Counted from the first letter of the stretch, positions 21,839 to 35,400 are shown. The stretch is DNA of 64,000 nucleotides from Apodemus sylvaticus (GCF_947179515.1 NC_067490.1:32104925-32168924); one strand, 5' to 3'. The notes: generated by a model from the sequence alone, not told the origin. Numbers and translations: made by a program.

Positions 21839-24530
21839 ATACAGCCTTTTGAAGTAAGAGCTAATGATTATTTGAATTTCCTTGTTGTTTGCTGCTATGA
21901 CTCCTTTTTCATTTCTGATTTTGTTTTTTGGATACTGTCTTTCTGTCATTTGGTTAGTTTGGTTAGGGTTTATCTATCTTGTTGATTTTCTCTAAGAACC
22001 AGGTTTCGGTTTCTTTGATTCTTTGTTTTGTTGTCTTTGCTTCTGGTTGATTTCAGTCCTGACTTTGATTATTTCTTCTTGTCAGCTCTGCCTGGGTGTG
22101 ATTGTTTGTTTCTTTTTTTCCCTAGATCCTTCAGATATACTTTCAATTTGTTTATATGAGACCATTCCAATATCTTTATAGCAGCACTTAGTGCTATAAA
22201 CTTTCCTGTTACTACTGCTTTCATTGTTTCACATAAATTTGGGTACGTTGTGCTTTAATTTTCATTGTAATTGAGAAAGTCATTTAATTTCTTCTTTATT
22301 TCTTCCCTGACCCAGAAATCATGGAGTAGAGAATTGTTCAATTTTCATGAGTGTGTAGGCTTTCTGGAATTTCTGCTCTTGATGAAGTCCAGCTTTAATC
22401 CACAGGTCTGAGACAATGCAAGGTGATATCTCAATTTTTGTATATCTGTTGCTCGCTTTGTGACAGTTTTGGAGATAGATCCATGAAATGTTCAGAAGAA
22501 GGTTTATATTCTTTTGTATTTACATGAAATATTCTAGAGATGTGGGTTAGGTCCATCACATCATAATGTATATTAGTTTCTTTATATTTCTGGTTTTTAT
22601 CTGGATGACCTCTCAGTTGGTGAAAGTGGGGTATTGAAGTCTTCCACTATTACTGGGTATAGTTTTAGGTACAAATTAAGCTTTGGAAATCTTCCTTTCA
22701 TAAATGTGTGTGCCCTTGTGTTTGGGACACAGATGTTCACAATTGAGATATAGTAGATTTTTTTCCTTTGATGAGTCTGAAGGGTCCTTCCCTGACTCTT
22801 TTGATTAATTTTGGTTGAAAGTATTTTATTAGATATGAGAATGACAACTTGGCTTGCTCCTTTGGTTGTTTTGCTTGGAAAACATTTTTCAGCCCTTTAC
22901 TCTGAGGTAATGTCTATCTTTATTGCTGACGTATATTTCTTGTATGCAGCAGAATGATGGATCCTGTTTTCACATCCATTCTGCTAGCCTGTGTCTTTTT
23001 ATTGGGGGAATTGTGTCAATTGATGTTGAGAGATATTAATGGGCCAATGAATGTTATTTCCTGTTATTTTGGTGTCAGTGGTGCTAGTGTGTATTGACTG
23101 TGTATATGTGTGTCCCTTGTTCTTGGAGGTATGGAATTATTTATTTCTTGTGTTTTCTTGGATGTAGTTATCCTCATTGGGTTGGAGTTATCTTAACATT
23201 TTCTATAGTGCTGGACTTGTGTATAGATATCGTTTGAATTTGGATTTATTTTAACACATCTTGCTTTTTCCATCTACGGTGACTGAGAGTTTTGCTTAGT
23301 ATTCTAGATTGGCATCTGTGGTTTTTTAAAGTTTGCAAGATATCTGTTCAGGCCCTTATAGCTTTTAGAGACTGTTGAAAAGTTGTGTGTCATTCTCATA
23401 GATCTGCCTTTGTATATTACCTGTCCCTTTTCCCTTGTTGCTTTTAATATTCTTTCTTTATTTGGTTGATTTCATGTTTTGATTATTACATGGCAGGAGG
23501 ATTTTCTTCTCTGGTCCAGTCTATTTGGTGTTCTATAACCTTCTTCTATGTTTATAGGTACCTCTTTCTTTAGGTTGGGGACATTTTCTTCTATGATTTT
23601 ATTGCAGATATTTTTCTGGGCCTTGAAGGTGTGACTCTTCACCTTCTTCTATTCCTATTATTCTTAAGCTAAGTATTTGCATGGTATTGCAGATTTCCTG
23701 GATGTTTTGTGTCAGGAATCTTATAGATTCGAAATTTTCATTTTCTTTTAGATTTTATCATTTTCTTTAATTTCTTTGAAATTTATTAAAATTTCTCCCT
23801 AGGTTTCCTTTAGGTTTCCCATCCTCAGAATTCCTTAAGTTTGTGTTTTCTTTGTTGCTTTTATTTCTACTTTCAGGTCTTGCACAGTTTTACTTATTTT
23901 ATTCACTTGTTAAATTTTATTTTTCTGTATATCTTTAAGTGGTTTATTTGTTTCGTCTTTAAATACCTCTAAGTGATTGATGTATTTTCCTTTATTTATA
24001 TAAGGAATTTACTCATTTTCTCTTTAAAGGACTCTATCATTTTTATAAGATTAGATTTAAGGTTATCTTCTTGTACTTCATTTGTCTTAGGATATCTATA
24101 GTTGGGTATCTGTGCTCTGAGGTGTCATATTCCCCTGGCTTTTGTTCATTGTGTTCTTTCAAGAGCCTTATGGCATCTAGATGTCTAGAAGATCCTGAAT
24201 GTTCCTGTTGTAGTACGTATTGGGAAGGCAGTTATCCTTGATAGTCCTAGTATGGGCTTGGATAGTTATCTTTGGGTTATATGTTTGCAGATCTGCAGAT
24301 CTGTGTAGTTCAGGCGCTACAGATCTGATGAAGGTTGGGAGAGAGGTAGCAATAGAATGGAAATATACCTGGACTAGAAGACTGCTCAGGGATGCTTACC
24401 TTACTCCAGAGGACTCAGCAAGCATATGGATGGAGCAAGGGAAGCATACCTGGATGGTTCAGGATCCACAAGTCTGATGAAGGTGGTTGGATGGTGGCAA
24501 TTTGAGGGTGGAGTGGATTTTTCTGTTGTT

Positions 24531-27479
24531 AATAAAAGTAAATCCATGGGATCTTCTCAGATTTAATAAAAAGTGTCTGACTTAAAATGTTCTGCTTGGT
24601 GGAAATATTTTCATGACTTCATATTTACCCCTAATATACTTTCAATTTCCAAAAGAAAAAAAATTATCCTAATGTGTTAAATGACACTGAATAATTGTGT
24701 AAACAAAACTTCACAGATGATTAAGAATAAGATAAAACAAAATAAAAAACCCAAAACAAATATTAGCAGTTCAAAATGTCTATGTTTATGTAGTCTGTAT
24801 AACCAAAGATCTATTTCGATTGATTTATTTTTCATTGTTTCAAGAAAAATGTTAAAAATATCTGACTCAGACTTTTGTTCAAGGATGTTCATGGTCACAG
24901 TGTCTTATTGAAAACTGAAAATATCATCCACAATTATATTGTCAGAATTCAGGTAGAATCATTACATCCAGTCAATGTCTGTTGAATTATTTGTGAATTT
25001 CATTCATTTATTTGTTTTATAGTAATTGAGTTGAAATATATTGAATGGAATCTTGTAAATAATGAATTTAATAGAAAGGACTAATTTGTAAGTGTTGGTG
25101 GCCCACACAATTTCTCTGCATTTGATGCTAATTTTCAATGAATCATTATTTGTTCTAGGGTAAGTCTTACTCATTTATAAGCATATGAATTAATATTAGA
25201 AGATCCATGAACTTATAAAGAATTATATTTCCAGTAAAACTTTATTTTTCATGTTTTAATCAATTGTATACTATTAATAATTGTATAGCAATTTCAATAC
25301 AAGAGAACATTGTTAACAGAGACTTATAGGAATTAGAAAATCAATTTCAATTTATAAATATAATTTAGTTGAAAACAAGTATGTTAGAATGAGTCTCAAA
25401 AGATTTTCATGCATAAAATGTGGAATAATGAGATAAACTTCTGTTTAGGAAATACCATACAAATATGAATGGGCAGGAGATGATGATGTAGCATTGAATG
25501 AAAAGAGTATCAAGTTTCCCAATCCTGAAAAATTCTGTGTAGTACACATTAAGAGATTTTTTCCCTTCTCATAAGAAGAGTTTAGATTAAAAAGTATTAA
25601 AATTTTGATTAGACCTGTGGCTTCGCTCTCATGCAATTGTGTACTTTCTCTGTGTCTTTAAGACTGCTGAAGGATGAACAGATGCTGTGCCGTTGTTTTC
25701 TATTGTGCTAACTTTAATATCTAGACTTAAAAGTGTGCAATCTGTCTGTATAGCTAGTCAGTATCAGGGTCTTTCCCAGTGTAGGCTGAAGAAAAAATAG
25801 AAATTGTCTATATGATCTTTATTTCTTGGAATTTGTACTGCCTTCTCATCAGAACAATAGGAAAACAGAATCCTGATCTTGTAAACTGTCACCAAATATT
25901 ATTGTTAGTAAGCCACACCATAGATTCTGGAATCTTTGCATAACAGATGGGGCACACATTTCCCTTGATTATTTTTTAATTCGATGATATTATGAAAACA
26001 AGTTAAGTGAAGATATATTTATTTGGAGTAGGCACTGAGAGGTTTTAGTCTGCTATGGTGGAGACTGAATAAAAATGGAAGTGCATATTAGTATATTAGT
26101 CGTGCCTTTTATACTGATAGGTCATTCAGCTTGGGTCAGAAATGGAAGCAAATATCATCTTTAGGGGCTACTCACAACAATTTGCCTTTCCTACCTGGGG
26201 CACATTCCCTAAAATCCTACAGCTTCCCAACACTGCCATCAGCAAAAGACCTTGCACTCAAAATAATGAACATGTATTGGGCATTTTACATTCAAACCTT
26301 AATATTCTTCCTCCAAAGTAATAATTTAGTATTATTAGCAAATAATTTATCATTGCTACCTAATGAAACGAATTGCATTTAGTTGAAATTTGAAAGTTCC
26401 CACAGTCTTAACAAATCCAACACTGGCCAAACTCTTTTCACACACAACTGCAGGCAAATTTAGCTGTGAGTTCTGATAAAACCAAAGCAAATGCAGTAGC
26501 ATAAAGTGTCCATTACAAAATGGAAGAATAGCAAGGATATAATTGACCAACACCCGACACGACAAATTTTAAACTCTGTAGCTCCATATCCATAATCCAG
26601 AGCTTGCAGTGAGTTCCACTAGGCACATATGGTTTAAATCATCTGGCTTTGATACCTCTAGAACATCGATTCTTTCTTGGGATGGGTCTACTTGGTATCT
26701 GCCGTTTTCCTTTACAAGAATGTACCATTTTCCTGGAATCTCCAACATCTGGGGAATCCATCGCAACTTAATCGGTACCTTTACGACTTCACCCATAACT
26801 CTTTAGAGTTTATAATGATAAAAATAACTCTATTTTCTATACAGAGAATCCAACTGAAGTATACATTATCTAGCCTTATTGGAACTATGGTACAAACATC
26901 CAATGACTACATTACTCATGCTAATTTCCTAGGATATCAATATCACATGGAGAACACCAGATTTTACCATTAACAAACAATGTATCTAGCTATATTTGTC
27001 TACAGACTCTCCATTACTATGTGGTTGACCTGGGAAGTAAAACCATAGGAGATAGTGTTGGGAAAGGGGCTGCCCTGTGCCTCAGTCTTCTCAGACATTT
27101 TTCCCCAAAGGTAAAGATTTAAAATGGATTTGACTTTTCATTCTCTGGAGACTGTGATGGAAGGAATCTTGCCCCCAAAGCATCATATTTTCTCTAATAC
27201 ATCAATCTCTTTAACCACTACAGTGAGTTTACCCCTGTTCATCTTACATATGGCTTTAAAGATGCTCAAGCCCATTTCTTTACTACCTGAGTATTTTTCA
27301 CAATTTTCTTTTCTTCTTTTTTTCACTTTGGATTTTCTCTGTAACTTTGGCTAAAAGCTGCAATTGTAACCATGCCTTATTAAAGTCCTCAGCACCTAGA
27401 GAATATATCCAGACTGTTTTCAAGAATGCAATATGAATTGGCTCTAGCCCGATCTTTGCTCATCTTTGAAATGTTGTGA
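24531..27479. other. AT-rich unique-looking sequence
   Basis: About 3 kb without recognisable transposons except as listed separately. It may contain repeats too old for me to recognise. See the unexplained frame at 26569-26796. Confidence 0.4.
26569..26796 (-). other. Unexplained 75-codon open frame, possible retropseudogene fragment
   Basis: The minus-strand frame reads like real protein: mixed hydrophobic and charged residues such as KVPIKLRWIPQMLEIPGKWY and VDPSQERIDVLEVSKPDDLN. I do not recognise the family. There is no clear splice-site context, and the antisense frame is also open over most of it, so chance is a live explanation. Confidence 0.2.
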
Positions 27480-27960
27480 ACAGGTTTTTTTTTTTTTTTA
27501 CAAAAATTTAAACATTTTTTACAATATATTTGATTATGATCCTTTCCTCCCCAACTTGTCACAGATCCTCTGCACCTCCCTACTTAAGCAACTTCATGTT
27601 ATTATTTCTCCTTCTCTCAAAAAAGAGAAGGGAGGGAAAACAAAAACAACAAACTAAACATTTTGAATCAAAACAAACTGAAAAGGGGTCTGCCTCAGAA
27701 TATCATTGATATATCTAGTGACAAACTATTGGAGAAAACTGATTTTCCCAATCATGTCATGTATCCATTGCAAATGCTTCTTGATTAGAATGGGATTTTA
27801 TGTGCAATTCCTCTTCTCGATTTTGGAGGGTTTTTTTTTTTCTGGTAACTAGCCACATTTCTATAGACATTCTGGTTCCTTCAGAATGTCCTACTAAGGT
27901 CTGCTAACAAGATATAAGGGGTCCTCTAGACTGTAGCTGCACATTATTCTATATTATTCC
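27480..27960 (-). mobile_element. Old L1 3' UTR fragment, minus strand
   Basis: A T run followed by 'acaatatatttgattatgat', 'cctttcctccccaacttgtc' and 'attggagaaaactgattttc' follows the order of the reverse complement of an old rodent L1 3' UTR. It is strongly diverged. Confidence 0.5.
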
Positions 27961-29095
27961 TACAAAACACTTAAGCCTTATTTATTATATGGTTAGGATT
28001 ATCACAGCAAACCAGTATTAGTGGACATTTCTATTAGTTATTTTGAAAATTACTATGGCAGGTTAGATGTCAAAAACAAGGGAGGAGACAAGCATTTCAA
28101 AGCATAGGGATATAGCCTAGCATGGGAAGCACATGTTTTTAGGAGTGTGTAGGAGGGAGAGAGCTACACACACTCAGCTGGGTAGAGATTAAAAAAGGGT
28201 ATTCAGGTTCTATGCTGGGTTCCTTTTTTCACATTTTTATGACTATGGAGCCTCAGTCCATTGAATAGAGCCAGTCATGTTTAGGATAAAATGTTCCTCC
28301 ACAGACAGATGTCTATACAATCACCCTGATAAAAATTACCTTGTAGGTAATTCTAAATCCAGTCATATTGATACTGAAGATTAACAATCAGATCTGACCC
28401 AATACTATTGAAATCCTTCAAGTGCTGAGGAAACTTAACTATTATCTGATGATTGTATACATAATTAAACCACCTTACATGAATTAGAAGTTCCATTTTC
28501 AGGAAACTTGAACATAAACAGAACTTGGTTTATGAGCGTCTAAGAAATGTACTGAATGAAAATGTGGGGGAGAAAAGAGTCTAAAAGAAGGGTCTTTAGA
28601 TGTAAAAGCAAACAATAAACAAATAAATATACCAGCAACAAAGTTAGATATGTAATAATTGACTGAAATGACAATCATTTCTGATGTTGAAAACATGAAG
28701 TCTTTGTCTGGTATATTGTTCTAACTGGGAAATAGCCTCCATAGAGTCATATGTCTGGATCCCTAGTTCATGATTCTCTTTGGGAAGGTTAGGGGACTTT
28801 CAGTCATTGGAACCTTATTTCAGGTAGTAGGGCACAACAAGTGGGCCTGTACGATGGTTTTACAGCCTGGCTTCACTTCCTGTCTACTAGAGCTTCTGGA
28901 GTGTGCATGTAATAGGACCACCTACCCCATGCTCTCACCATCATGCATGCCTTCAGAAACTATAAATTAAAACAAACTCTTTCATTCTTATGTTGCCTGT
29001 GATCAAGTATGTGGCCAAAGAATGAGAACAAAACCTGCCACTCAGAGTTCCTTGTATCTCAGCATTTGAAGATTAGAAGGCTTATTTAACTAGCA
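27961..29095. other. Unassigned sequence, possibly old repeat in part
   Basis: Positions 28720-29000 resemble the tail of a rodent interspersed repeat ('aaattaaaacaaactctttc'), but I cannot name it. No gene is supported. Confidence 0.35.
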
Positions 29096-29319
29096 ATTAT
29101 ATGGAGTACCTGAAACCAAATGTGGAACTGAGAGAAGGGATGAAATAAAAACATTATATGTTGCCCCAGCAAGAACCCCGTGGTGACTGTTTCTCCCATT
29201 CTGAGGTCCCTTTGGGGTATGATATAAGGTATGAGACAGGATGTGTATGCTTGAGTGGCAAGGCATGTGTTGCTATTACCAATAATCATTGGCTTAATGA
29301 GTTGAATAAGGTGATACAA

Positions 29320-29515
29320 ATAAACATTCCAACCTGGGTAGAGGAATGTGAGGTCTTAATGCTACACAAAGAACTACAGGCAACTAAGGGATGCTGAGAG
29401 GGGGAGAAACTGTTTTCTTAATGGAAGGGCACACCAATTACTTATCCAATACCAAATTCTCATCCCTGAAAACATAAATATTAGTAACTATATACTAGAC
29501 TGAGATTATCTTTAA
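29320..29515 (+). mobile_element. Old L1 3' UTR fragment (Lx-like), plus strand
   Basis: 'ggcaactaagggatgctgag', 'cacaccaattacttatccaa' and 'accaaattctcatccctgaa' are in the order of an old murine L1 3' UTR. The same family occurs at 46345-46690, where similarity continues further downstream. Confidence 0.6.
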
Positions 29516-29528
29516 TTATATATATTCA

Positions 29529-29709
29529 ATGATTCTCAACCTTGTTAATTCTGTGACTCTTTAGTATAGCTCCTCATGTTGTAGTGACCCCAAACCATGA
29601 AACTATTTTGTTGCTACTTTATAGCTATAATTTTGATGATTTTATAAATCATAATGTAAATATATGAAATCCCCAAATGAAATACAACCCACAGGTTGAG
29701 AACTGGTGA
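29529..29709. mobile_element. Small hAT-like MITE
   Basis: About 180 bp bounded by inverted ends (TTCTCAACCT at the left, AGGTTGAGAA at the right). The interior has 'tagtgaccccaaaccatgaa' and 'cataatgtaaatatatgaaa'. This matches my memory of a common rodent non-autonomous hAT (Charlie-type) element whose ends read 'ggttctcaacctgtgg'. Confidence 0.65.
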
Positions 29710-29884
29710 TACACAGTTGAAAGAAGTACGTCAGTAGTATGATTGTCTTTGAAGGTTACAAATAGGGAATTGAATATCTCTCGCCCTCTCTTTCTCTTTC
29801 TCCTCTGCACTTTTCTCATGTTTCTCTCTTCTTTACCACTCTCTTCTCTGCTGTCTGTCTTTAGATTTTCATTTTTCTTTTTTT

Positions 29885-30130
29885 GGTTTTGTTTTGTTTT
29901 TTATTGGATATATTATTTATTTATATTTTAAATGTTATCCACTCTTTCAGTTTCCCCTCTGCATACCACCTATTCTATCCCCCTTACCCTGCTTATCTGA
30001 GGGTGCTCTCCCACCCACCGACCCACTCCCACCTCACCACCCTAGCATTTGTCTACACTGGGGCATCAAGCCTTCACAGGACCAAGGGCCTACACTCCCA
30101 TACTTCTGCTTTGACTTAGAACACAAACCA
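29885..30130 (-). mobile_element. Old L1 3' UTR fragment (Lx-like), minus strand
   Basis: 'ttattggatatattatttat' starts the reversed UTR. It continues with C-rich sequence, 'tctacactggggcatcaagc' and 'cttcacaggaccaagggcct', a well-conserved block of older murine L1 3' UTRs. Open frames across it (78-86 codons) are not genes. Confidence 0.75.
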
Positions 30131-31269
30131 AGAGAACCATCAAATATGGACTGAAACCTTGGAAAGTGTAGGTTAATAAATAATCATTAGGTTGAATTTG
30201 TCACTTTGTCATTAAGAATGTAGCAGAAGTCTTTAAGCTAGATGAAATGCTGATTGTTTCAGTTTGAAAATGACATCATCCTGGGACTGTGAATGAAAAG
30301 AAGACAAATGAGGTTAGCACAACAGCCGCCTCTAGTCTCTTAAAGATATGGCAGTTAGAATGCACAGGAAGTTCAGTAGTAGAGAGAGCCACACAAGACG
30401 CAAAGATCTGGAGAAGGTCACCTTCTGGCATTTTATCTGAAGGTCACTTCACATAGGTAAAGAGAGTCCTTAAGATTGGAGAACGAAAATGATTGAATGA
30501 CAGAGAATTAGCTCCAAGCATTGGCTGCACAAGAGTGCAGAATAGAAGATCAACATACAAAAAGTGATCGTATGTTTATATTCTAGCAGTGATCACATAA
30601 AAGCTATTCTTAAAACTATCAATGTATAATAATTTGAAATACATAATAAATCTAAAACAGTAGTATATATGTATATATTTGTGTGTGTGTTTGTATGTGT
30701 GTGTGTGTGTGTGTGAGATTAAAGCTTTAGCCATTATAGTAAAAAATTAAATAAAGCCCAAATATTGAGAAAATGTTCCAGATGCAGCAGAGGTCAAAGG
30801 GCTGTGTATTGATAGAATAGTAATTCTTGTACAGTTGACCTCTTGCAAATGATGATTGCAGCAAGTTCTTTTGTATAATTTGACAATTCTGATTGCTAAA
30901 AATTCAAAGGTCCCAGGTAATCAAAACACTATTTTTTAAAAAGAAAACATTAAAAGAAGACATATACTGTGTGATTCCAAGACTTATTAGATAGACATTA
31001 TAAGAAAATATTGTGGGTCACATATAAAGATGAAAATGTAAGCAGAATTATTGGGTCTAGAAGTACATGCATCCCTTCATAAATATGTACACACAAACAC
31101 ATATGTGTGCATATGAATTACTTTACTCATAGAATATGATGAAACTGATTCAAAATGAGAGACCTAAGTAAGAGATCAGGAGTTGAAAAGTCCTACAAAA
31201 AAATAAAGGCAAATTTTTTAAATATTTAGATTAGAAGAGACAGAGAATGGGAGTGGTAAAAGAAATATT
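30131..31269. other. Unique-looking sequence with a (TG)n microsatellite
   Basis: No gene supported. Positions 30663-30716 are a TA/TG compound microsatellite with a run of TG dinucleotides. Confidence 0.5.
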
Positions 31270-33485
31270 GAACAGAAGTATTGCTCAGGCTCAGATTGAA
31301 AAGGAAATAAAAGAAGTTATTAAAAACTTCCCAACCAAAAAAAGCTTTGGGCCAGATGGATTTAGTGCAGAATTCTACCAGACCTTCAAAGAAGACTTGA
31401 TACCAATTTTCCTCAAACTATTTCAAAAACAGAAAGAGAAGGAACACTACCTAATTCAGTCTATGAAGCCACAGTTACTATGATACCTAAACCACACAAG
31501 GACCCAAACGAAAAAGAAAATTTCAGACTAATCTTGGTTATGAATATAGTGGCAAAAATACTCAATAAAATTCTTGCAAACTAAATCCAAGAACACATCA
31601 AAACCATCATTCACCACAATCAAGTAGGCTTCATCCCAGGGATGCAAGGTTGGTTTAATATACGAAAATCCATTAATTTAATCCACTGTATAAACAAACT
31701 CAAAGAAAAAAAATCACATGATAATCTTTTTAGATGCAGAAACAGCATCTGACAAAATACAGCACCTCTTCATGTTAAAAGTATTGGAGAGATTAGGAAT
31801 TTAAGGCCCATGCCTAAACATAATAAAAGCAACTTACTGAAAACCAACAGCCAATATCAAATTAAATGGAGACAAACTTGAAGTAATCCCACTAAAATCA
31901 GAAATAAGACAAGGAAGTCCACTCTCCCCATTCAATATAATACTTGAAATGCTAGGTAGAACAATAAAACACCAAAAAGAAACCAAGGGGATACAAACTG
32001 GGAAAGAAAAAATAAAGGTATCACTACTTGCACATGATATGATAGTAAACATAAGTGACCCCAAAATTTCTACCTGAGAACTTCTCCAGTTGATAAACAA
32101 CTTCAGCAAAGTGACAGGATATAACATTAACGCAAATAAAACAGTAGCTTTCCTTTATACAAATGATAAAAAGGCCAAGAAAGAAATTTGGGAAACATCT
32201 CCTTTCACAATAGCCACAAATAATATACAATATCTTGCGGTAACTCTTATCAAACAAGTGAAAAACCTGTATGACAATAATTTCAAGTCTCTCAAGAAAG
32301 AAATGGAAGATCTCAGAAAATGGAGTAATATCCCATGCTCATGGATTGGCACAATTAACATTATAAAAATGGTCATTCTACCAGAGGCCTGTATAGATGC
32401 AATGCAATCCCCATCAAAATCGCAACACAATTCTTCAAAGACATGGAAAGAACAATTCTCAAAGTCATCTGGAAAGGCAAAAAATCCAGAATAGAGAACA
32501 TAATTCTTAACAATAAAAGAATGGCTAGGTAAATCACCATCCCTGACCTCAAGTTTTACTACAGAGCAATAGTGATAAAAACTGCATGGTATTGGTATAG
32601 AGGCAGACACATTGTTCAGTGGAATATAATTGAAGAGCCAGAAATAAAACCACACACTACAGATACTTGATCTTTGACAAAGAAGCCAAAAATATACAAT
32701 GGAAAAGAGAAAGCATCTTCAATAAATGGTGCTTGTCTAACAGGCTGTCAGTATATAGAAAAATGAAAATAGACCCGTATTTGTCACTTTGCACAAAGCT
32801 CAAGTCCAAGTGGATCAAGAACCTCAACATAAAATGGATATATTGAATCTAATAGAAGAGAAAGTGGGAAAGAGCTTTGAACTCATTGGCACCAGGGGAA
32901 ATTTCCTAAAGAGAACTCCAATGGCTCATGCTTTAAGATTAAAAACTGATAAATGGGACCATATCTAAAATATATATGTATATAAAATATATAAAGAACT
33001 CAAGAAGCTAATCACCAAAAAACAAAAACAAAAACAAATCAAAAAATGGGGTATAGAACTAAACTGAGATTTCACAACTGAAGAATCTCAAACGGCTGAG
33101 AAGCACAAAAAAAAAATAAATAAATAAAAATAAAAAAGTTCTAAATCCTTAATAATCAGAGAAATGAAAATCAAAACAACTCTGAGATTCTACCTTACAC
33201 CCAAAAATCAGAATGGCTAAGATCAAAACCTCAGGTGACAAAACATGTTGCAGAGCATGTGGAGAAAGAGGAACACTCCTCCATTGCTGGTGAGATTGCA
33301 AACTGGTACTACCACTCTGAAAATCAATCTGGAGGTTCCTCAGAAAATTGGAAATAGATCTACAGCAATACCCAGCTATACCACTTTTGGGAATATACCC
33401 AAAAGATGCCCTGCCTTGCCAGAGGGGCACGTGTTCCACTATGTTTATAGTGGCCTTATTTATGTTAGCCAGAAGCTAGAAAAGG
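31270..33485 (+). pseudogene. L1 ORF2 remnant with altered catalytic motif
   Basis: The first open piece (31247-31483) carries FGPDGFSAEFYQTFKEDLIP of the reverse transcriptase; the next (32090-32494) has FSKVTGYNINANKTVAFLYT. The polymerase motif normally FADD reads LAHD at 32027-32038, so the first catalytic Asp is lost. Stops and frameshifts separate the pieces, and A-rich expansions (for example 33105-33135) interrupt the C-terminal region. The Cys-rich end is still recognisable near 33240-33300. Confidence 0.85.
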
Positions 33486-34345
33486 AGTGAAGTCCTGAGG
33501 GCCAGCAGAAAGAATGGAAACAGGAAACCTTGGGAGGTAGGAGGTTCTGGGACCCTCCAGAATGCATGAGAGCTCCAGATGGTGAGAGACTCTCAGGACT
33601 CAAAGAGAAGGACCTTCAATGAAATGCCCAAGAGTAGAGAGAACTTACAGAGCCCACCAGCAGCAGGAAGACAGGATATCAAAGAGGGATAGGGGTATCC
33701 CAAAATCAAAACTCTGACCCATAAATGTTCTATCTGAAAGAATGACAGGGATAGAAATGGAGAAGAGCCTGAGGAAAAGAAGGTCCAAAGTAGCATCCAG
33801 CTCAAGGGGAGGTCCCAAGGCCTGACACTATTACCGAGGCTATGGAGCACTCACTAAAAGGGACCAAGCATGACCACACTTTGGAAGACCCAACAAGCAG
33901 CTGAAAGTGCTGGATGCAGATACTTGTACCCAACCAATGGACAGAAGCAGCTGACCCCTGTTGTTGAATAAGGAAAGGCTGAAAGAAGCTGAGGGGAAGG
34001 GCAACCCTGTAGGAGCACAAACAGTCTTAATTAATCTGGAGCCCTGAGATCTCTCAAACACTGGACCACCAAACAGGCAGTGTACAGCAGCTGATATGAG
34101 GTTCCCAACACTTATACAACAGAGGACTGTCAGGTCTGGGTTTAGTCAGAGAGGATGCTCCTAACCCTCAAGGAACTGGAGTCCCCAGGGAGTTTAGAGC
34201 TCAGGTGGGGAGTGGAGTGGGTCATCCATGTGGATACATCGGTGTGGGGAGGAGGTATGCTATGTGGAACAGTTGGAGAGTAGATGGGGATAGGGAGTAA
34301 AATACAGAGTGTAAATAAATAAAAATATAAATAAATTAATTAAAA
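31270..34345 (+). mobile_element. Old 5'-truncated L1, plus strand
   Basis: About 3.1 kb from the start of the reverse transcriptase to the 3' UTR and an AT-rich tail (34308-34345). Most ORF2 landmarks can be read but the frames are broken repeatedly. The 3' UTR (33490-34345) is about 850 bp and of the older long type, unlike the 245-bp UTR of the young copies. No clear TSD seen. Confidence 0.85.
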
Positions 34346-35220
34346 AAACCCCAAGATAATGACAAACCAACTGAACAAACAAGAAAGAAATAAATTACTT
34401 AGTGTAACCAAGAAAAACATAGATGCAAATAGATATTGAAATTTCAATCAAATAACATTTCCAGGTACTACACATTTGAATAACTAGAATTGTGAGACTG
34501 CTCTGTAGTCTTCTAGAAGTGTGGCTGTTTAATATTTTCTGTAGTGATTTATTTACAAAAAAAAATCTTTGCATTGCAGAAACATAGAAACTTCTACAAT
34601 CTTTAAGTTAGTCACTTCACACTATTGACAGAAAGTCAACGTTAAAGATTTTGATCACATTTAAACTCCCAAGAAAGCTTTCCTAATTGCCTTGCTTCTG
34701 TTTATTCTTGCTTATCATAAACACATTGTAGTTCATTTTTACACTGTGGTCATAAAACAGTTATGAAGTTATGAAAGGGTTGGTTTATTATAGCTTAGTA
34801 CATCTAGAGATTGTAGGTTAAAATTCTGTGAATCTATCACATATTTTAAACTGGTTTTGATACAATTCAAGCAAATGTCAATTCAGTAAACAATCTTGCA
34901 TTTTTAATCAAATCATACAAATGACAGATTCAAAAGTAGATAGACTTATAATGGCCATATGCATTTGGCCATATACATTGCTATAATTTATAGATGAACC
35001 CATAACTTAGATAATAAGATATTTAATAAGCCATTTAAATAAGATTCTGCATTAATGTTAATGCTATCTTTTTATATGTCTACAAATAATGTGGCATGCT
35101 ATTATTTGTTTCATTAATTGTTGGCAATTAGGACTAACTAAAATATTGGAAAATAGACTGAAACAGAACTATCTAAAAAACAATGTCCAAGGTTAATGAA
35201 TGTTGCTTTGTGGTTTTCAG
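34346..35220. other. AT-rich unique-looking sequence
   Basis: No repeat or gene recognised up to the candidate exon at 35221. The last 20 bases are a plausible polypyrimidine tract ending in TTTTCAG. Confidence 0.45.
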
Positions 35221-35400
35221 GATTCTGGTGACCCAGGACTAGCTAAGCAGGCTCAGGAGCTGGCTGAGTAAGAAATCCATCATGAAAACTGTCAGTTTGT
35301 TATTGCATTGGAGGCACAAGCCAATCTTTTCAATGACAATATCTGTATGTATTATGAAATGTTGCACAGTAAAAATAATAAATTGCTCTGTTGTCTTTGT
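35221..35400 (+). other. Candidate terminal exon of an unidentified host gene
   Basis: GCTTTGTGGTTTTCAG ends at 35220, a good 3' splice site. The next 16 codons read DSGDPGLAKQAQELAE and then TAA at 35269-35271. The other two forward frames meet stops within six codons. About 105 nt further an AATAAA (35377-35382) is followed by a GT-rich stretch (35387-35400), as at a poly(A) site. Alternatively, GTAAGA at 35268 could be a 5' splice site, giving a 47-nt internal exon. I do not recognise the peptide. Short signals like these also arise by chance. Confidence 0.3.

Larger units (their letters stand above)
20528..24530 (-). mobile_element. Older L1, minus strand, split by a younger L1
   Basis: Left part 20528-20865 is reverse transcriptase sequence around TLPNSFYEATATLIPKPHKD. 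After the nested insertion (20866-21838) the same element resumes in the endonuclease-RT linker at 21839. It runs through the endonuclease (about 22000-23060) and ORF1 (about 23130-24150) to a 5' UTR ending near 24530. It is more diverged than the neighbouring copy, with stops and frameshifts throughout. Confidence 0.75.
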
